The notes under the pieces: model-generated
What the model saw: the letters and a program-made list of their open reading frames with translations, nothing else
Told to the model about the DNA's origin: nothing
The model's database searches: none
Program-made: the position numbers and the translations under genes
Shown: positions 1 through 6,712 of the stretch, piece after piece
Layout of the letters: each line of letters starts with the position of its first letter
How positions within the stretch are numbered: the stretch's first letter is position 1
Source of the DNA: Flavobacteriales bacterium
Lineage (GTDB): Bacteria > Bacteroidota > Bacteroidia > Flavobacteriales > UBA1820
DNA: 64,000 nucleotides
Direction: 5' to 3'
Assembly: GCA_003150615.1 (NCBI GenBank)
Contig: QALN01000002.1
Location: forward strand, 1 to 64,000

Positions 1-24
1 ATTTTCCCAATCTTTTACCTCCAT
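1..24 (-). CDS. Start of an unidentified gene (partial)
   Basis: Only the first eight codons (MEVKDWEN) are inside the window. The start is supported by an AAGGAG Shine-Dalgarno sequence seven bases upstream of the ATG, lying inside the last codons of the upstream minus-strand gene, whose TGA stop directly precedes the TATG. This is the next gene of the same leftward operon. Nothing can be said about function. Confidence 0.55.
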
Positions 25-25
25 A

Positions 26-427
26 TCAAATCTCCTTAAATAATTTTTTGTTATGATTATCGCTATTATACCATTTGTCAATATTATCGTACTGCTTTGG
101 ATAAACCCCATAAGACCTACACCACCTAGGTAACGGCCCGTTCATTACGTCTAATGCCGTCGCAAGGTCGAACGTAGCTTCCTCCTTGATACCACATCCC
201 GATCCACTTCCACGGCTCGGTATATAGGCTCTACTATATGCTACACTCATTCCATATTCTCCATGACTCAGATACCCGATGTTGGGTGAATCAGGGAAGG
301 CGTAATACAACATTATATAATCACCCTTACTCCAACCTCTATTATAAGTATCATCCTGCCATGCGAAAACCCTGCAACCGGCTTCTTTTAATTCCGCTGC
401 CGCTCTTTTTAAAATATTATCTTCCAT
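26..427 (-). CDS. Hypothetical protein
   Basis: Unrecognised early-region protein of 133 residues. The chosen ATG gives MEDNILKRAAAELKEAG, an amphipathic helix followed by a W/Y-rich region (WQDDTYNRGWSKGDYIMLYY) and a Gly/Ser loop. An in-frame ATG 17 codons upstream is possible, but those residues (RGRFPAPW...) look like non-coding translation. It is the last complete gene of the leftward operon before the window edge, and the next gene's Shine-Dalgarno overlaps its end. No transmembrane segment or signal peptide is seen. Coding status is likely from the good composition and tight spacing; function is unknown. Confidence 0.6.
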   Translation of the reverse strand: MEDNILKRAAAELKEAGCRVFAWQDDTYNRGWSKGDYIMLYYAFPDSPNIGYLSHGEYGMSVAYSRAYIPSRGSGSGCGIKEEATFDLATALDVMNGPLPRWCRSYGVYPKQYDNIDKWYNSDNHNKKLFKEI

Positions 428-545
428 ACTACTTACATTTAAGTTATGCCAAGGTGCCGGGAACCGACCCCGGATCATATCCGCACACGTACGATTATGA
501 TATATCCTTCCACCCCGCCAAGGTCATGGTCACAATATTAACAAA

Positions 546-902
546 CTAAAATCTAATGTTCATATCATTACACATCTTAAAGAAGACCTCCCTTATGATC
601 TTTTTATACAAGATGTATATCTCATCATCATCATCATCGAACTCCACTTCCCATGAACGTAATAAATACCTGATATCGCAATCCGCTATATGAATCCTGA
701 ATATAGACGGAACGCTCATTATGTAGTCCTCGAAAGCTTTCTTAATCCCATCCCTTTTGATATGTTCTTTATACTCATCCTTAAACACGTTAAGCATAAA
801 AGCCAGATACTCCCTATCATATCTAAACTGCTTTTTGTAATTATCAGTATCTATATGATCTAGTATATATATTTCTATAGCGTCCCTGTCGTATTTTGAC
901 AT
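546..902 (-). CDS. Hypothetical acidic/basic helical protein
   Basis: A 118-residue protein with a strong Shine-Dalgarno (AGGAGG) upstream of its ATG. It overlaps the end of the upstream gene by 28 bases. It is rich in Asp, Ile, Tyr and Lys, with a run of five Asp near residue 90 (DDDDDEIYILYKK). The predicted content is mostly helical. There is no recognisable motif, membrane segment or signal. It belongs to a series of small leftward genes typical of phage early regions that encode host-takeover factors; that role is inference from position only. Confidence 0.65.
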   Translation of the reverse strand: MSKYDRDAIEIYILDHIDTDNYKKQFRYDREYLAFMLNVFKDEYKEHIKRDGIKKAFEDYIMSVPSIFRIHIADCDIRYLLRSWEVEFDDDDDEIYILYKKIIREVFFKMCNDMNIRF

Positions 903-1162
903 ACCTCTTCCTCCTGTTTTTGATATTTAATGACCCTTTTCTCCCCATACGCCTTCGCTAACTGAATAAGCTGGCCGGTAAACACCTTGGTACGGTGTCT
1001 TACAATCTTATCCACCAACTCCGGGCATCTGGTTCTCCATCTATAATTAACCTCGCCCTTAGCTTTCTTCTTGTAATATCTGTAAAATGTTACGGCCACT
1101 ACCACTTCTCCATCTTGTTCAAAAGCCACTAAATCATAATTGTTGTAAACTATTTCGTTCAT
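875..1162 (-). CDS. Hypothetical small protein
   Basis: A 95-residue basic protein (YYKKKAKGEVNYRWRTR near the middle) that starts with ATG at the very end of the upstream gene (4-bp overlap) and overlaps the downstream gene. The overlap pattern is characteristic of translationally coupled phage genes. The central stretch alternates beta-type hydrophobic segments with Lys/Arg clusters, so nucleic-acid binding is conceivable but not demonstrated. No family is recognised. Confidence 0.6.
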   Translation of the reverse strand: MNEIVYNNYDLVAFEQDGEVVVAVTFYRYYKKKAKGEVNYRWRTRCPELVDKIVRHRTKVFTGQLIQLAKAYGEKRVIKYQKQEEEVCQNTTGTL

Positions 1163-1464
1163 GTCGTTATTATTTTTATGTACTTAATCACCTCTTCTGG
1201 TAAGGATGCTAGATCCTTAACTCTTTTACCGAAATCGTATGAATGTCTCCTATATGGATAATAATCACCAACATATATTCCTATTCCTTGTGGATGAAAT
1301 GGATTTTCGCTGCATGCAAACACAGGATAATATACCAACCCACTACTATCTTTACCCTTATCACTTACACATATTATCGTGTATCTATCTACCTCCCCAT
1401 CACCAATATCATACACCCTTACTTTTACCTTCACGCCATTGGCGTTTGTTATAACATTATTCAT
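1159..1464 (-). CDS. Hypothetical small beta-rich protein
   Basis: About 101 residues (MNNVITNANGVKVKVRVYDIG...). A GTG two codons upstream is also in frame, but the ATG at 1464 is preferred because AAGGAG sits six bases before it. The sequence is Tyr/Asp-rich with alternating hydrophobic residues, suggesting a small beta-sheet fold. The 3' end overlaps the next gene's start by 4 bp. No domain is recognised. Confidence 0.6.
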   Translation of the reverse strand: MNNVITNANGVKVKVRVYDIGDGEVDRYTIICVSDKGKDSSGLVYYPVFACSENPFHPQGIGIYVGDYYPYRRHSYDFGKRVKDLASLPEEVIKYIKIITT

Positions 1465-1493
1465 ACACACCTCCTTTGTTGTTCACTATCAAA

Positions 1494-1724
1494 CTAATCT
1501 ATCTCCCTACCATATATAGTATACGATCCACACCAGCCACGATTCTCATTCGAGACCCTAATATGATCTACAGGCTTATCTCCTGCCATACAATTAGCGT
1601 AAGATAATACCTCCGACATGTTTCTGAACCCGGAATCCGCCGCCGATTTTATAAGTTTCCGATCGTACCCGAATACCCATACCTTTACAATATCCCTTTC
1701 CTTTACAGTCCTTCTTATACGCAT
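1494..1724 (-). CDS. Hypothetical small protein
   Basis: A 76-residue protein with a basic N-terminus (MRIRRTVKERDIVKVWVFG) and a Cys/Trp-containing C-terminus (NRGWCGSYTIYG). It overlaps the upstream 156-residue gene by about 10 bp. No family is recognised; it is probably a small early phage protein. Confidence 0.55.
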   Translation of the reverse strand: MRIRRTVKERDIVKVWVFGYDRKLIKSAADSGFRNMSEVLSYANCMAGDKPVDHIRVSNENRGWCGSYTIYGREID

Positions 1725-2185
1725 AATCTTGCCATAAAATAAATAAACATAAAATCTATTCTCTCTTTGTTATCATCCATCCTATGCCCGGTGATCTCAA
1801 AAACAACCCTACGCTTTTCTATAGTCTGTATATTATCTAACTGAATAGCTATGTAAGGATATTTCATAACTTTCTCTCTATTGATGTTATTCAAAATAGC
1901 GTTGACATCTTGCCTGCGAAAATACATATTTACCCCTATATAGCTGGCAACCAAAAGACATTCGTCTATTATCCCATCAGTATCGAACAACAATAACATA
2001 TCATCCTTCTCGATAGTATATTCCATATCAAGAATCTTGATACGTTTGCTTCCGTCCTTCTTATCTGATATAAGAATCTCTATCATTTCCTTATCAGTCG
2101 TAAGGATATAATACGCCTCTTCTCTCGTAATATTATCCCGTAGATAAAGCAGCGCTTCATCTTGTAATTTCGTAATCTCGTCCAT
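1715..2185 (-). CDS. Hypothetical protein
   Basis: A 156-residue acidic protein with a helical N-terminus (MDEITKLQDEALLYLRDNITREEAYYIL) followed by a mixed alpha/beta region. No catalytic motif, signal or membrane span is obvious. Its start follows a GC-rich hairpin element at 2211-2275, so it may begin a new transcript segment or rely on read-through from the 99-residue gene upstream. Function unknown. Confidence 0.6.
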   Translation of the reverse strand: MDEITKLQDEALLYLRDNITREEAYYILTTDKEMIEILISDKKDGSKRIKILDMEYTIEKDDMLLLFDTDGIIDECLLVASYIGVNMYFRRQDVNAILNNINREKVMKYPYIAIQLDNIQTIEKRRVVFEITGHRMDDNKERIDFMFIYFMARLCV

Positions 2186-2210
2186 ACTATTAGTATTTTA
2201 TATTACCACG

Positions 2211-2275
2211 CCAAAAAGAACGGCGGCCGACACCCGCAGCCTACCACGCCGTGACACCGCCGCCCGTTCCCCTTG
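2211..2275. repeat. GC-rich hairpin-ended intergenic element, copy 1
   Basis: The ends are near-complementary: CCAAAAAGAACGG on the left and CGTTCCCCTTGG on the right, enclosing a very GC-rich core. It lies between two minus-strand genes. On the minus strand the right arm of the hairpin becomes GTTCTTTTTGG, so it could act as a terminator. It is one of seven similar elements in the window (see findings). Confidence 0.6.
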
Positions 2276-2278
2276 GTG

Positions 2279-2578
2279 TTATTCTGCCACCTCTAATTTC
2301 CCGTAATAAGGATAGAAACAACCGTCTCGATAAACCGAATATCTGAGCGTTTTATCCTTTGCTTCATAGATGGAAACACAACCGCTGTTATAAGCGTTGG
2401 ATAGTTCTTTTGCTACAAATCCGCCTATTCGTTTATAGGTTTTAGGCGTATCCCTCAACGGCCTGCCTACATATATTTTTACTCTCTTGCACTTCTTGTC
2501 GCCTACGTATGCCCCCAGCGACAGCAACTCATTTACTATACTACCGCCAAATACGTTTCTCGCTTCTTCTCTCGTCAT
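2279..2578 (-). CDS. Hypothetical protein
   Basis: A 99-residue protein (MTREEARNVFGGSIVNELLSLG...). It has a helical N-terminus and a basic middle (KKCKRVKIYVGRPLRD), then a Tyr-rich beta-like C-terminus. It is isolated by GC-rich hairpin elements on both sides (copies 1 and 2), suggesting its own small transcription unit. No family is recognised. Confidence 0.55.
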   Translation of the reverse strand: MTREEARNVFGGSIVNELLSLGAYVGDKKCKRVKIYVGRPLRDTPKTYKRIGGFVAKELSNAYNSGCVSIYEAKDKTLRYSVYRDGCFYPYYGKLEVAE

Positions 2579-2608
2579 ATCACTATCAGATTTTATATTA
2601 TACTACCG

Positions 2609-2678
2609 CCAAAAGGGAGCAGAGACGGACGACCAGCGGGGCCGACCCCACGCCATAGCCGCCCCCGTTTTCCCTTGG
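2609..2678. repeat. GC-rich hairpin-ended intergenic element, copy 2
   Basis: Flanked by CCAAAAGGGAG and its near inverse TTTTCCCTTGG, around a GC-rich core. Located immediately upstream of the 99-residue gene, between it and the tandem repeat array. Long open frames crossing this area are composition artefacts. Confidence 0.6.
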
Positions 2679-2813
2679 TTCCCTCCGCATCACCCCATAC
2701 TAATAAACAATATCCACCACCAATAACACCATACCCACCATCACTCACAACTGCCTTGCCTTGACGGGAAACTCCTACCACTTGCAAACTTTTACATTTG
2801 ATCGGAAGATACC

Positions 2814-3003
2814 CCTTGCTTGAAAGGCGTTTTCCTTGCTTGAAAGGCGTTTTCCTTGCTCGAAAGGTGTTTCCCTTGTTTGTTGGTGTTTTTTCTTGTT
2901 TGGAAAGGTTTCCCTTGTTTGTTGGTGTTTTTCCTTGTTTGGAAAGGTTTTCCTTGTTTGGAAAGGTTTTTCCTTGTTTGGATTTCCTTGTTTGGAGGTG
3001 TCC
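2814..3003. repeat. Tandem repeat array, about ten units of 14-22 bp
   Basis: Degenerate direct repeats with unit CCTTGYTTGRAAGGYGTTTT. The first three units carry CTTGCTTGAAAGG and later ones CTTGTTTGGAAAGG or the variant CTTGTTTGTTGGTG. Each unit is a partial palindrome (TTTCC...GGAAA). All reading frames through it are open on both strands because the repeats lack stops, so the apparent proteins (QGKTPTNKG-type repeats) are artefacts. It lies next to a parS-like site and a long noncoding tract, so an iteron, origin or partition function is possible; this is inference. Confidence 0.8.
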
Positions 3004-3065
3004 CATCACGCAAATCCCAAATCTCCCTCGAAATTCCCACGAAAACCCAAGACCTCCCGCTACTT

Positions 3066-3081
3066 TGTTCCACGTGGAACG
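3066..3081. promoter_or_regulatory. parS-like palindrome
   Basis: TGTTCCACGTGGAACG contains the perfect 14-bp palindrome GTTCCACGTGGAAC. This matches the chromosomal parS core bound by ParB family proteins (consensus TGTTNCACGTGAAACA; the CC/GG variant is known in Pseudomonas). It sits in noncoding DNA between the tandem repeat array and a small membrane-protein gene. No parB gene is visible in the window, so any binding protein would come from the host or from outside the window. Confidence 0.55.
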
Positions 3082-3086
3082 CTGAT

Positions 3087-3278
3087 TTAGTCTAGGATAT
3101 CGAGGTCCTTGTTCTTGATTGCCTTATATACTTGCCTAATACAATGTATTGATAATAAAACCAATAAAGAAACTATGATTATAGGCAGAGCGTCGCCCGT
3201 AGCTATAACGTACCGCCCCAACTCAAACGCCATATACCCACAAAACAAGGTGAGTACGAAATATATAAATACACCCAT
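3087..3278 (-). CDS. Small two-helix membrane protein
   Basis: 63 residues from the ATG at 3278; the longer frame would start with TTG inside an 18-bp direct repeat. Two hydrophobic helices are visible, roughly residues 2-20 (FIYFVLTLFCGYMAF) and 30-48 (ALPIIIVSLLVLLSIHC), followed by a charged tail (KAIKNKDLDILD). This fits a small inner-membrane phage protein. It stands alone beside noncoding repeats. Function unknown; moderately confident that it is coding. Confidence 0.5.
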   Translation of the reverse strand: MGVFIYFVLTLFCGYMAFELGRYVIATGDALPIIIVSLLVLLSIHCIRQVYKAIKNKDLDILD

Positions 3279-3713
3279 AAAAATATACAATAAGTAACCA
3301 CGATTTTAAAATTGAACGCAAATAATACAATTAATTGAGTATCAATAAAATAATATATATCAACCCCTAGAGCTACCTCTAAGGAAAGACAAGCCTAGAT
3401 ATAGATAAAAAATATACAATAAGTACCGCCTATTATATACCTTTTAGGATCGATTCAAGCGCAAATCCATGCATAAGGGTACAATTCACCCGTCCGTATG
3501 GATATAGATATATACAAAATAACACATAATAAAGTATTTTACTTACACATTTATAATTAAGGCTTAAAATTTACCGCCTCAACACTTTTATGTGTAAGCA
3601 AAACATATGGTTATGCTATTATTTTGTAAAATTAGGCACAAAAAAGCCCTCCCGTCTTATATCACTACAATACGGAAGGGCACAAACTTTAAAATCAAAT
3701 AAAAACAAACGAT
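3279..3713. other. AT-rich noncoding region with direct repeats and a terminator
   Basis: No convincing gene. It contains an 18-bp direct repeat (AAAAATATACAATAAGTA) at 3279-3296 and 3408-3425 and a related sequence near 3511. A leftward terminator lies near its right end. With the repeat array and the parS-like site to the left and another noncoding stretch to the right, this is a candidate regulatory or origin region. Confidence 0.5.
3640..3681 (-). terminator. Rho-independent terminator of the 68-residue gene
   Basis: On the minus strand GCCCTTCCGT pairs with ACGGGAGGGC and is followed by six T. It directly follows the stop of the 3714-3920 gene. Confidence 0.8.
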
Positions 3714-3920
3714 CTATTGTCGCAATTTGTTCGCCATGTAACTAACACGTTTCCGCCTACATTTATCAGATTCCCTACTGCAATCTAATTTATTAGACTT
3801 GTATAGTTCTTTGGTAAGCTCAATATAAAACTCAATTTGAGACTTTCTTATAGCTTCTAAAGCCTTTTCTTTTTGAATAGATAGTTTCCTATTCAAATTA
3901 TCAAATTTCTTTTTGTACAT
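3714..3920 (-). CDS. Small basic coiled-coil protein
   Basis: 68 residues, highly charged (about one third Lys/Arg), almost entirely predicted helix with heptad-like spacing (NLNRKLSIQKEKALEAIRK). It has its own terminator and is surrounded by noncoding DNA, so it is probably a single-gene unit. The basic charge suggests nucleic-acid association, but there is no specific motif. Confidence 0.5.
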   Translation of the reverse strand: MYKKKFDNLNRKLSIQKEKALEAIRKSQIEFYIELTKELYKSNKLDCSRESDKCRRKRVSYMANKLRQ

Positions 3921-4589
3921 AATATATTCATTTAATTACACCAATAAGAATACGGCACGGCTATGAAGGCACAAAGCCGCCGTTATCAATACAACCAGCC
4001 GGACACACCACACCCGCCCGTATCCATTGGATTGTCCCTTTGCTCCGACTGAACGAGGCCAAATACGTACATACGTCACCCGTGATACGTACCGACAAGG
4101 CGTATTAAGTACGTCAATTTAACCGCACTAAATACCCTTGTAAGGGTTGTTGTTTTATAATAACATACGACACTATAGTAATTAAGCCACCTATAATATC
4201 ATTGCTTTGATATATTGGCACGGAAACAACCCCGTAATACACTTGATATGCGCTACTCTCACAACATACCACCATACACCCTATACATGCGTATATACAC
4301 CAATATATCCCGTGTTTTTACACGGCCTACTAGGTTGACCTAGCGTGCTTACCGGATTGATATAGATCTAAAGATAACGGCACTATCCTGGACTAGGATA
4401 GTACCTAAACCACATTGTTAAGCGGCGGCCTATCTATTACAGGCTCTCGATACCCTAACGACCTGTAATATATCTATACCAAAATATCAAATATCTTACC
4501 TGTTTAGCGAGATCAGTAGCGCGACGGGAACGCACAGATATGCTACCATAACGCCCCTATATACAAATGATATAGGGGCTAATTATTTG
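3921..4589. other. Noncoding region with short palindromes
   Basis: No gene is seen in about 670 bases. It contains several ACGTAC/TACGTA-type motifs between about 4060 and 4115, an inverted repeat ACTATCCT...AGGATAGT near 4385-4405, CTAGGTTGACCTAG near 4330, and a strong hairpin at 4553-4579. This is a plausible control or replication region. Confidence 0.45.
4553..4579 (-). terminator. Hairpin downstream of the 188-residue gene
   Basis: A ten-base-pair stem (GCCCCTATAT with ATATAGGGGC) with a 7-nt loop, 11 bases beyond the stop of the leftward gene. There is no strong T-run after it, so it may be a weak terminator or an mRNA-stabilising hairpin. Confidence 0.5.
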
Positions 4590-5156
4590 CTACCTTTCGT
4601 TTTTTGGATGTGTTAAGTAGTATGTAACGCATTTCGCAATGAGACTAAACGTATACCGTTTGATAGGTACAGCACACTTTACAATACGTTTGTCTGATCC
4701 GTTAAACATTTCATAATATACACCCCCTTCATATTCTACAGGCTCGTTATATCCAAAGCGTTTATGTGCTTTGCCTGTTATCGATATTTCTGTTACCTTA
4801 TCCTCGGATAATTTTATGTTTTTATCTTGATCCTGTTTATCGAGATATACTCTTTCGATCTCCTTGTAGGCGCAAAAGGTTTCATCTACACGTGGTAATA
4901 TCTCTTTACAAAGCTGTATTACAATTTCCTTGTCCTTAGCCAAAGCAATCAAAGCTGGTGCTACAGTTTTGTCTACTTTAATATCGTTATCCTTGAGTAT
5001 TTCGTTGATTTCTTTGCCAGATTTAAAAAGCTGACACCAAGCCTTGACGGCGCCTGTTAATGTTTTTTCACTTGCTTTCTTAACTTCATTCTGGACTTTG
5101 TTAACATCTTTACTTGTCATTAGATTTACCCATACCTTTGGGGTTTGTATTGGCAT
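4590..5156 (-). CDS. Hypothetical protein with its own promoter
   Basis: 188 residues. The N-terminal half is helical and Lys-rich (SKDVNKVQNEVKKASEKTL), and the C-terminal half is more beta-like (GYNEPVEYEGGVYYEMFNG). There is no catalytic motif, signal peptide or transmembrane segment. A near-perfect Bacteroides-type promoter lies 40-70 bases upstream and a hairpin follows the stop, so this is a monocistronic early gene, probably strongly expressed on entry. An anti-host or regulatory role is a guess. Similarity to ParB was considered because of the nearby parS-like site, but no ParB box or HTH is seen. Confidence 0.7.
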   Translation of the reverse strand: MPIQTPKVWVNLMTSKDVNKVQNEVKKASEKTLTGAVKAWCQLFKSGKEINEILKDNDIKVDKTVAPALIALAKDKEIVIQLCKEILPRVDETFCAYKEIERVYLDKQDQDKNIKLSEDKVTEISITGKAHKRFGYNEPVEYEGGVYYEMFNGSDKRIVKCAVPIKRYTFSLIAKCVTYYLTHPKNER

Positions 5157-5195
5157 CTGGTACGCCTGTTTGTTAATATTGTTATCTTACAGGGG

Positions 5196-5227
5196 CAAAT
5201 ATACGGAGTATTTTATCACTAAACAAA
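5196..5227 (-). promoter_or_regulatory. Bacteroides-type promoter
   Basis: On the minus strand TTTG (5227-5224), 20 bases, then TATATTTG (5203-5196) match the -33/-7 consensus of the Bacteroides primary sigma factor. It drives the 188-residue gene. Confidence 0.75.
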
Positions 5228-5280
5228 TATTATGCAATAAAAATTCAACGATTATATATAATAAAACTAATCAAATGTAA

Positions 5281-5620
5281 ATGTATATTAAAATATTGGT
5301 TTATATCATTGATAATCAACAATTTAAATTAAAAATAAGCATTCCTTTTTAGGCTGGCTGGTCGTTTGCCGTCCTATTTTTTGATTTCTGCGGGTTAGGG
5401 GGGGGTGGACCCAAAAAACGGCAGCCCGGCCGGGTCGATTTCGGGGAGGTGGTCCGTCCCGCATATCCCCGCATATCCCCTCATATCCCTACATGTCCGT
5501 CATCCCAACATATCCCAAATTTTATTATATTTGCGACATAATTAAAATATAAAATATTATGAATAAAGAAGTTAAATACATGGGGGGGGGGTATTTTAAC
5601 CCTCAGATAAGGAGGGGGGT
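5281..5620. other. Divergent intergenic region with GC-rich patch and poly-G tract
   Basis: From left to right: AT-rich DNA, a GC-rich patch with a run of seven G near 5399, several copies of CATATCCC between 5460 and 5515, and a rightward -7 box TATATTTG at 5526-5533. A short leader reading frame starts at 5559 and holds a run of ten G (5582-5591). The leader frame encodes MNKEVKYMGGG before passing out of frame with the 183-residue gene. Confidence 0.55.
5526..5533 (+). promoter_or_regulatory. Bacteroides-type -7 box
   Basis: TATATTTG, about 90 bases upstream of the 183-residue gene and 25 bases before the ATG of the short poly-G leader frame. No good TTTG -33 box is seen. Confidence 0.55.
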
Positions 5621-6172
5621 ATGTTTAGGCGCAGGACTTCTTCTCCCGGTAAGATCCACTACCGTATTAATATAAACAAGAATATGTGTCTTAGCTTTGT
5701 AGATATATATATTGATGGGAATCCATATCAATCTGGTTTTAACGGATCTTATATTGATGTATATCGCGATAAGAAAATAAAAACTATAAGCATAAGTGGA
5801 CAGATATCATATCTAAATCCGAAAAATGAGTACAATATTATTTTGGGCATAAGTGGAGGTATTATAGAGGGACCCCTTACGTATCAATATAATTCGGGTA
5901 TGCATTGCGAGTTGGCTAATAAGGTGATATACGGGAATAGGATAACTAATTTTGCTCCTGTAACGGTGATAAAAGATCCTGGGAAGATCATTAATTTCAC
6001 TTACAGAACTGAATTACAGACTCAGGTTTTAGATGAAAGTTATGTAGCTTGGGATGGTGATTATGTATTAAACGATAATTGTATAGTAACTGATCTTTGT
6101 TCGGGATGTGAATCTTATGCCTATGGGAAAAGTTCTCATGGTAACTATCGAGTAACGGTAAGGATAGTGTAA
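5621..6172 (+). CDS. Hypothetical protein in an isolated rightward unit
   Basis: 183 residues, unusual in being plus-strand within the leftward early region. The ATG follows AAGGAGGGGGG. The protein is beta-rich with many Tyr, Asn and Gly (IDGNPYQSGFNGSYIDVY; LNPKNEYNIILGISGGII) and has a Cys pair near residue 165 (LCSGCESYAYG). It resembles small structural or decoration proteins in composition, but no family is recognised. A GC-rich hairpin element follows the stop. A poly-G tract in its leader may modulate expression. Confidence 0.6.
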   Translation: MFRRRTSSPGKIHYRININKNMCLSFVDIYIDGNPYQSGFNGSYIDVYRDKKIKTISISGQISYLNPKNEYNIILGISGGIIEGPLTYQYNSGMHCELANKVIYGNRITNFAPVTVIKDPGKIINFTYRTELQTQVLDESYVAWDGDYVLNDNCIVTDLCSGCESYAYGKSSHGNYRVTVRIV

Positions 6173-6174
6173 TC

Positions 6175-6244
6175 CCAAGGGAAGGAGGGAGACCTCGTCC
6201 TTCCGGGCCTCCCCCGCCCTACCACCGCCTCCCGTTCTTTTTGG
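6175..6244. repeat. GC-rich hairpin-ended intergenic element, copy 3
   Basis: Ends CCAAGGGAAGG and CGTTCTTTTTGG enclose a GC-rich core, immediately after the stop of the rightward 183-residue gene. In this orientation it ends in a T-rich arm and could terminate rightward transcription. Confidence 0.6.
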
Positions 6245-6256
6245 CTTCTCAGGTAT

Positions 6257-6291
6257 TATCTTTGACCGGATATCAAAAATTCATATCTTTG
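6257..6291 (+). promoter_or_regulatory. Bacteroides-type promoter
   Basis: TTTG (6261-6264), 19 bases, TATCTTTG (6284-6291). A second TATCTTTG lies at 6257-6264. It is followed 16 bases later by the ATG of a 31-residue reading frame and then by the 88-residue membrane-protein gene. Confidence 0.7.
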
Positions 6292-6307
6292 GAACAAAAC
6301 TAAAATC

Positions 6308-6403
6308 ATGTTTAGAGACATACAAGCCGTAGGAGTTGATGCGGCTATACGGACGCAGAGCAGCCGGGTTGCCGGTTGTGTTGAAGCGTCTAAAATGGAG
6401 TAG
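6308..6403 (+). CDS. Putative 31-residue leader peptide or small protein
   Basis: MFRDIQAVGVDAAIRTQSSR... ends at TAG, 19 bases before the 88-residue gene. It is placed ideally behind a consensus promoter, which supports translation. No homology is recognised. It could be a genuine small protein or a leader controlling the membrane-protein gene downstream. Confidence 0.4.
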   Translation: MFRDIQAVGVDAAIRTQSSRVAGCVEASKME

Positions 6404-6422
6404 GATATCTTAGAATATTTTT

Positions 6423-6689
6423 ATGAAATTTACAACTATGATAAATGAGATATCAGCGTTATTCGTGATGATATTCACGTCAGGGATGATGTTTGTCATG
6501 CCGATATTAGATATAGGGTATAATGATATCCTTGTCATAATAGGATTCGGGATACTACTATCTTTTATGTTAACCATAATCCCGATCTTGCTTTCTTACG
6601 ATATAAGGGATGAGATCATTGAGTTGATTGAGGATATGGACAGCCAGATCGTGGTAGACACTTCGGTATATAAAACGAACCTGCCCTAA
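6423..6689 (+). CDS. Small two-helix membrane protein
   Basis: 88 residues with two long hydrophobic helices at about 8-30 (ISALFVMIFTSGMMFVMPIL) and 36-57 (ILVIIGFGILLSFMLTIIPI), then an acidic cytoplasmic-type tail (IRDEIIELIEDMDSQ). This fits an early inner-membrane phage protein, for example superinfection exclusion or host membrane remodelling, but also a holin-like fold; the early position argues against a holin. It is transcribed rightward from its own promoter and ends in a hairpin shared with the convergent leftward operon. Confidence 0.6.
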   Translation: MKFTTMINEISALFVMIFTSGMMFVMPILDIGYNDILVIIGFGILLSFMLTIIPILLSYDIRDEIIELIEDMDSQIVVDTSVYKTNLP

Positions 6690-6705
6690 GTAATTCCTAG
6701 GGCAG
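6681..6705. terminator. Hairpin between convergent genes
   Basis: CTGCCCTA and TAGGGCAG form an eight-base-pair stem overlapping the stop codon of the membrane-protein gene and lying just beyond the stop of the leftward WDGH-type gene. No strong T-run is present. It is probably a bidirectional transcription barrier. Confidence 0.5.
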
Positions 6706-6712
6706 ATATTAA

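Noticed and set aside
428..520. tRNA-like sequence with a perfect CCGGG/CCCGG stem on the minus strand near the first gene
   Set aside because: The putative T-loop (GTCGGTT) lacks the conserved T54 and A58, no acceptor stem pairs across the region, and the rest folds into a single long hairpin. Not a functional tRNA.
2593..3095. Several long overlapping reading frames in the tandem repeat array (both strands)
   Set aside because: They result from repeats that carry no stop codons in any frame; the translations are low-complexity (TNKGN, QGKT) and all frames are equally open. No start context or codon bias supports a gene.
5559..5700. Fusion of the poly-G leader peptide to the 183-residue protein by a one-base slip
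   Set aside because: In the frame of the 183-residue protein a TAA lies between the G tract and its ATG, so no single-base change yields a fused protein.
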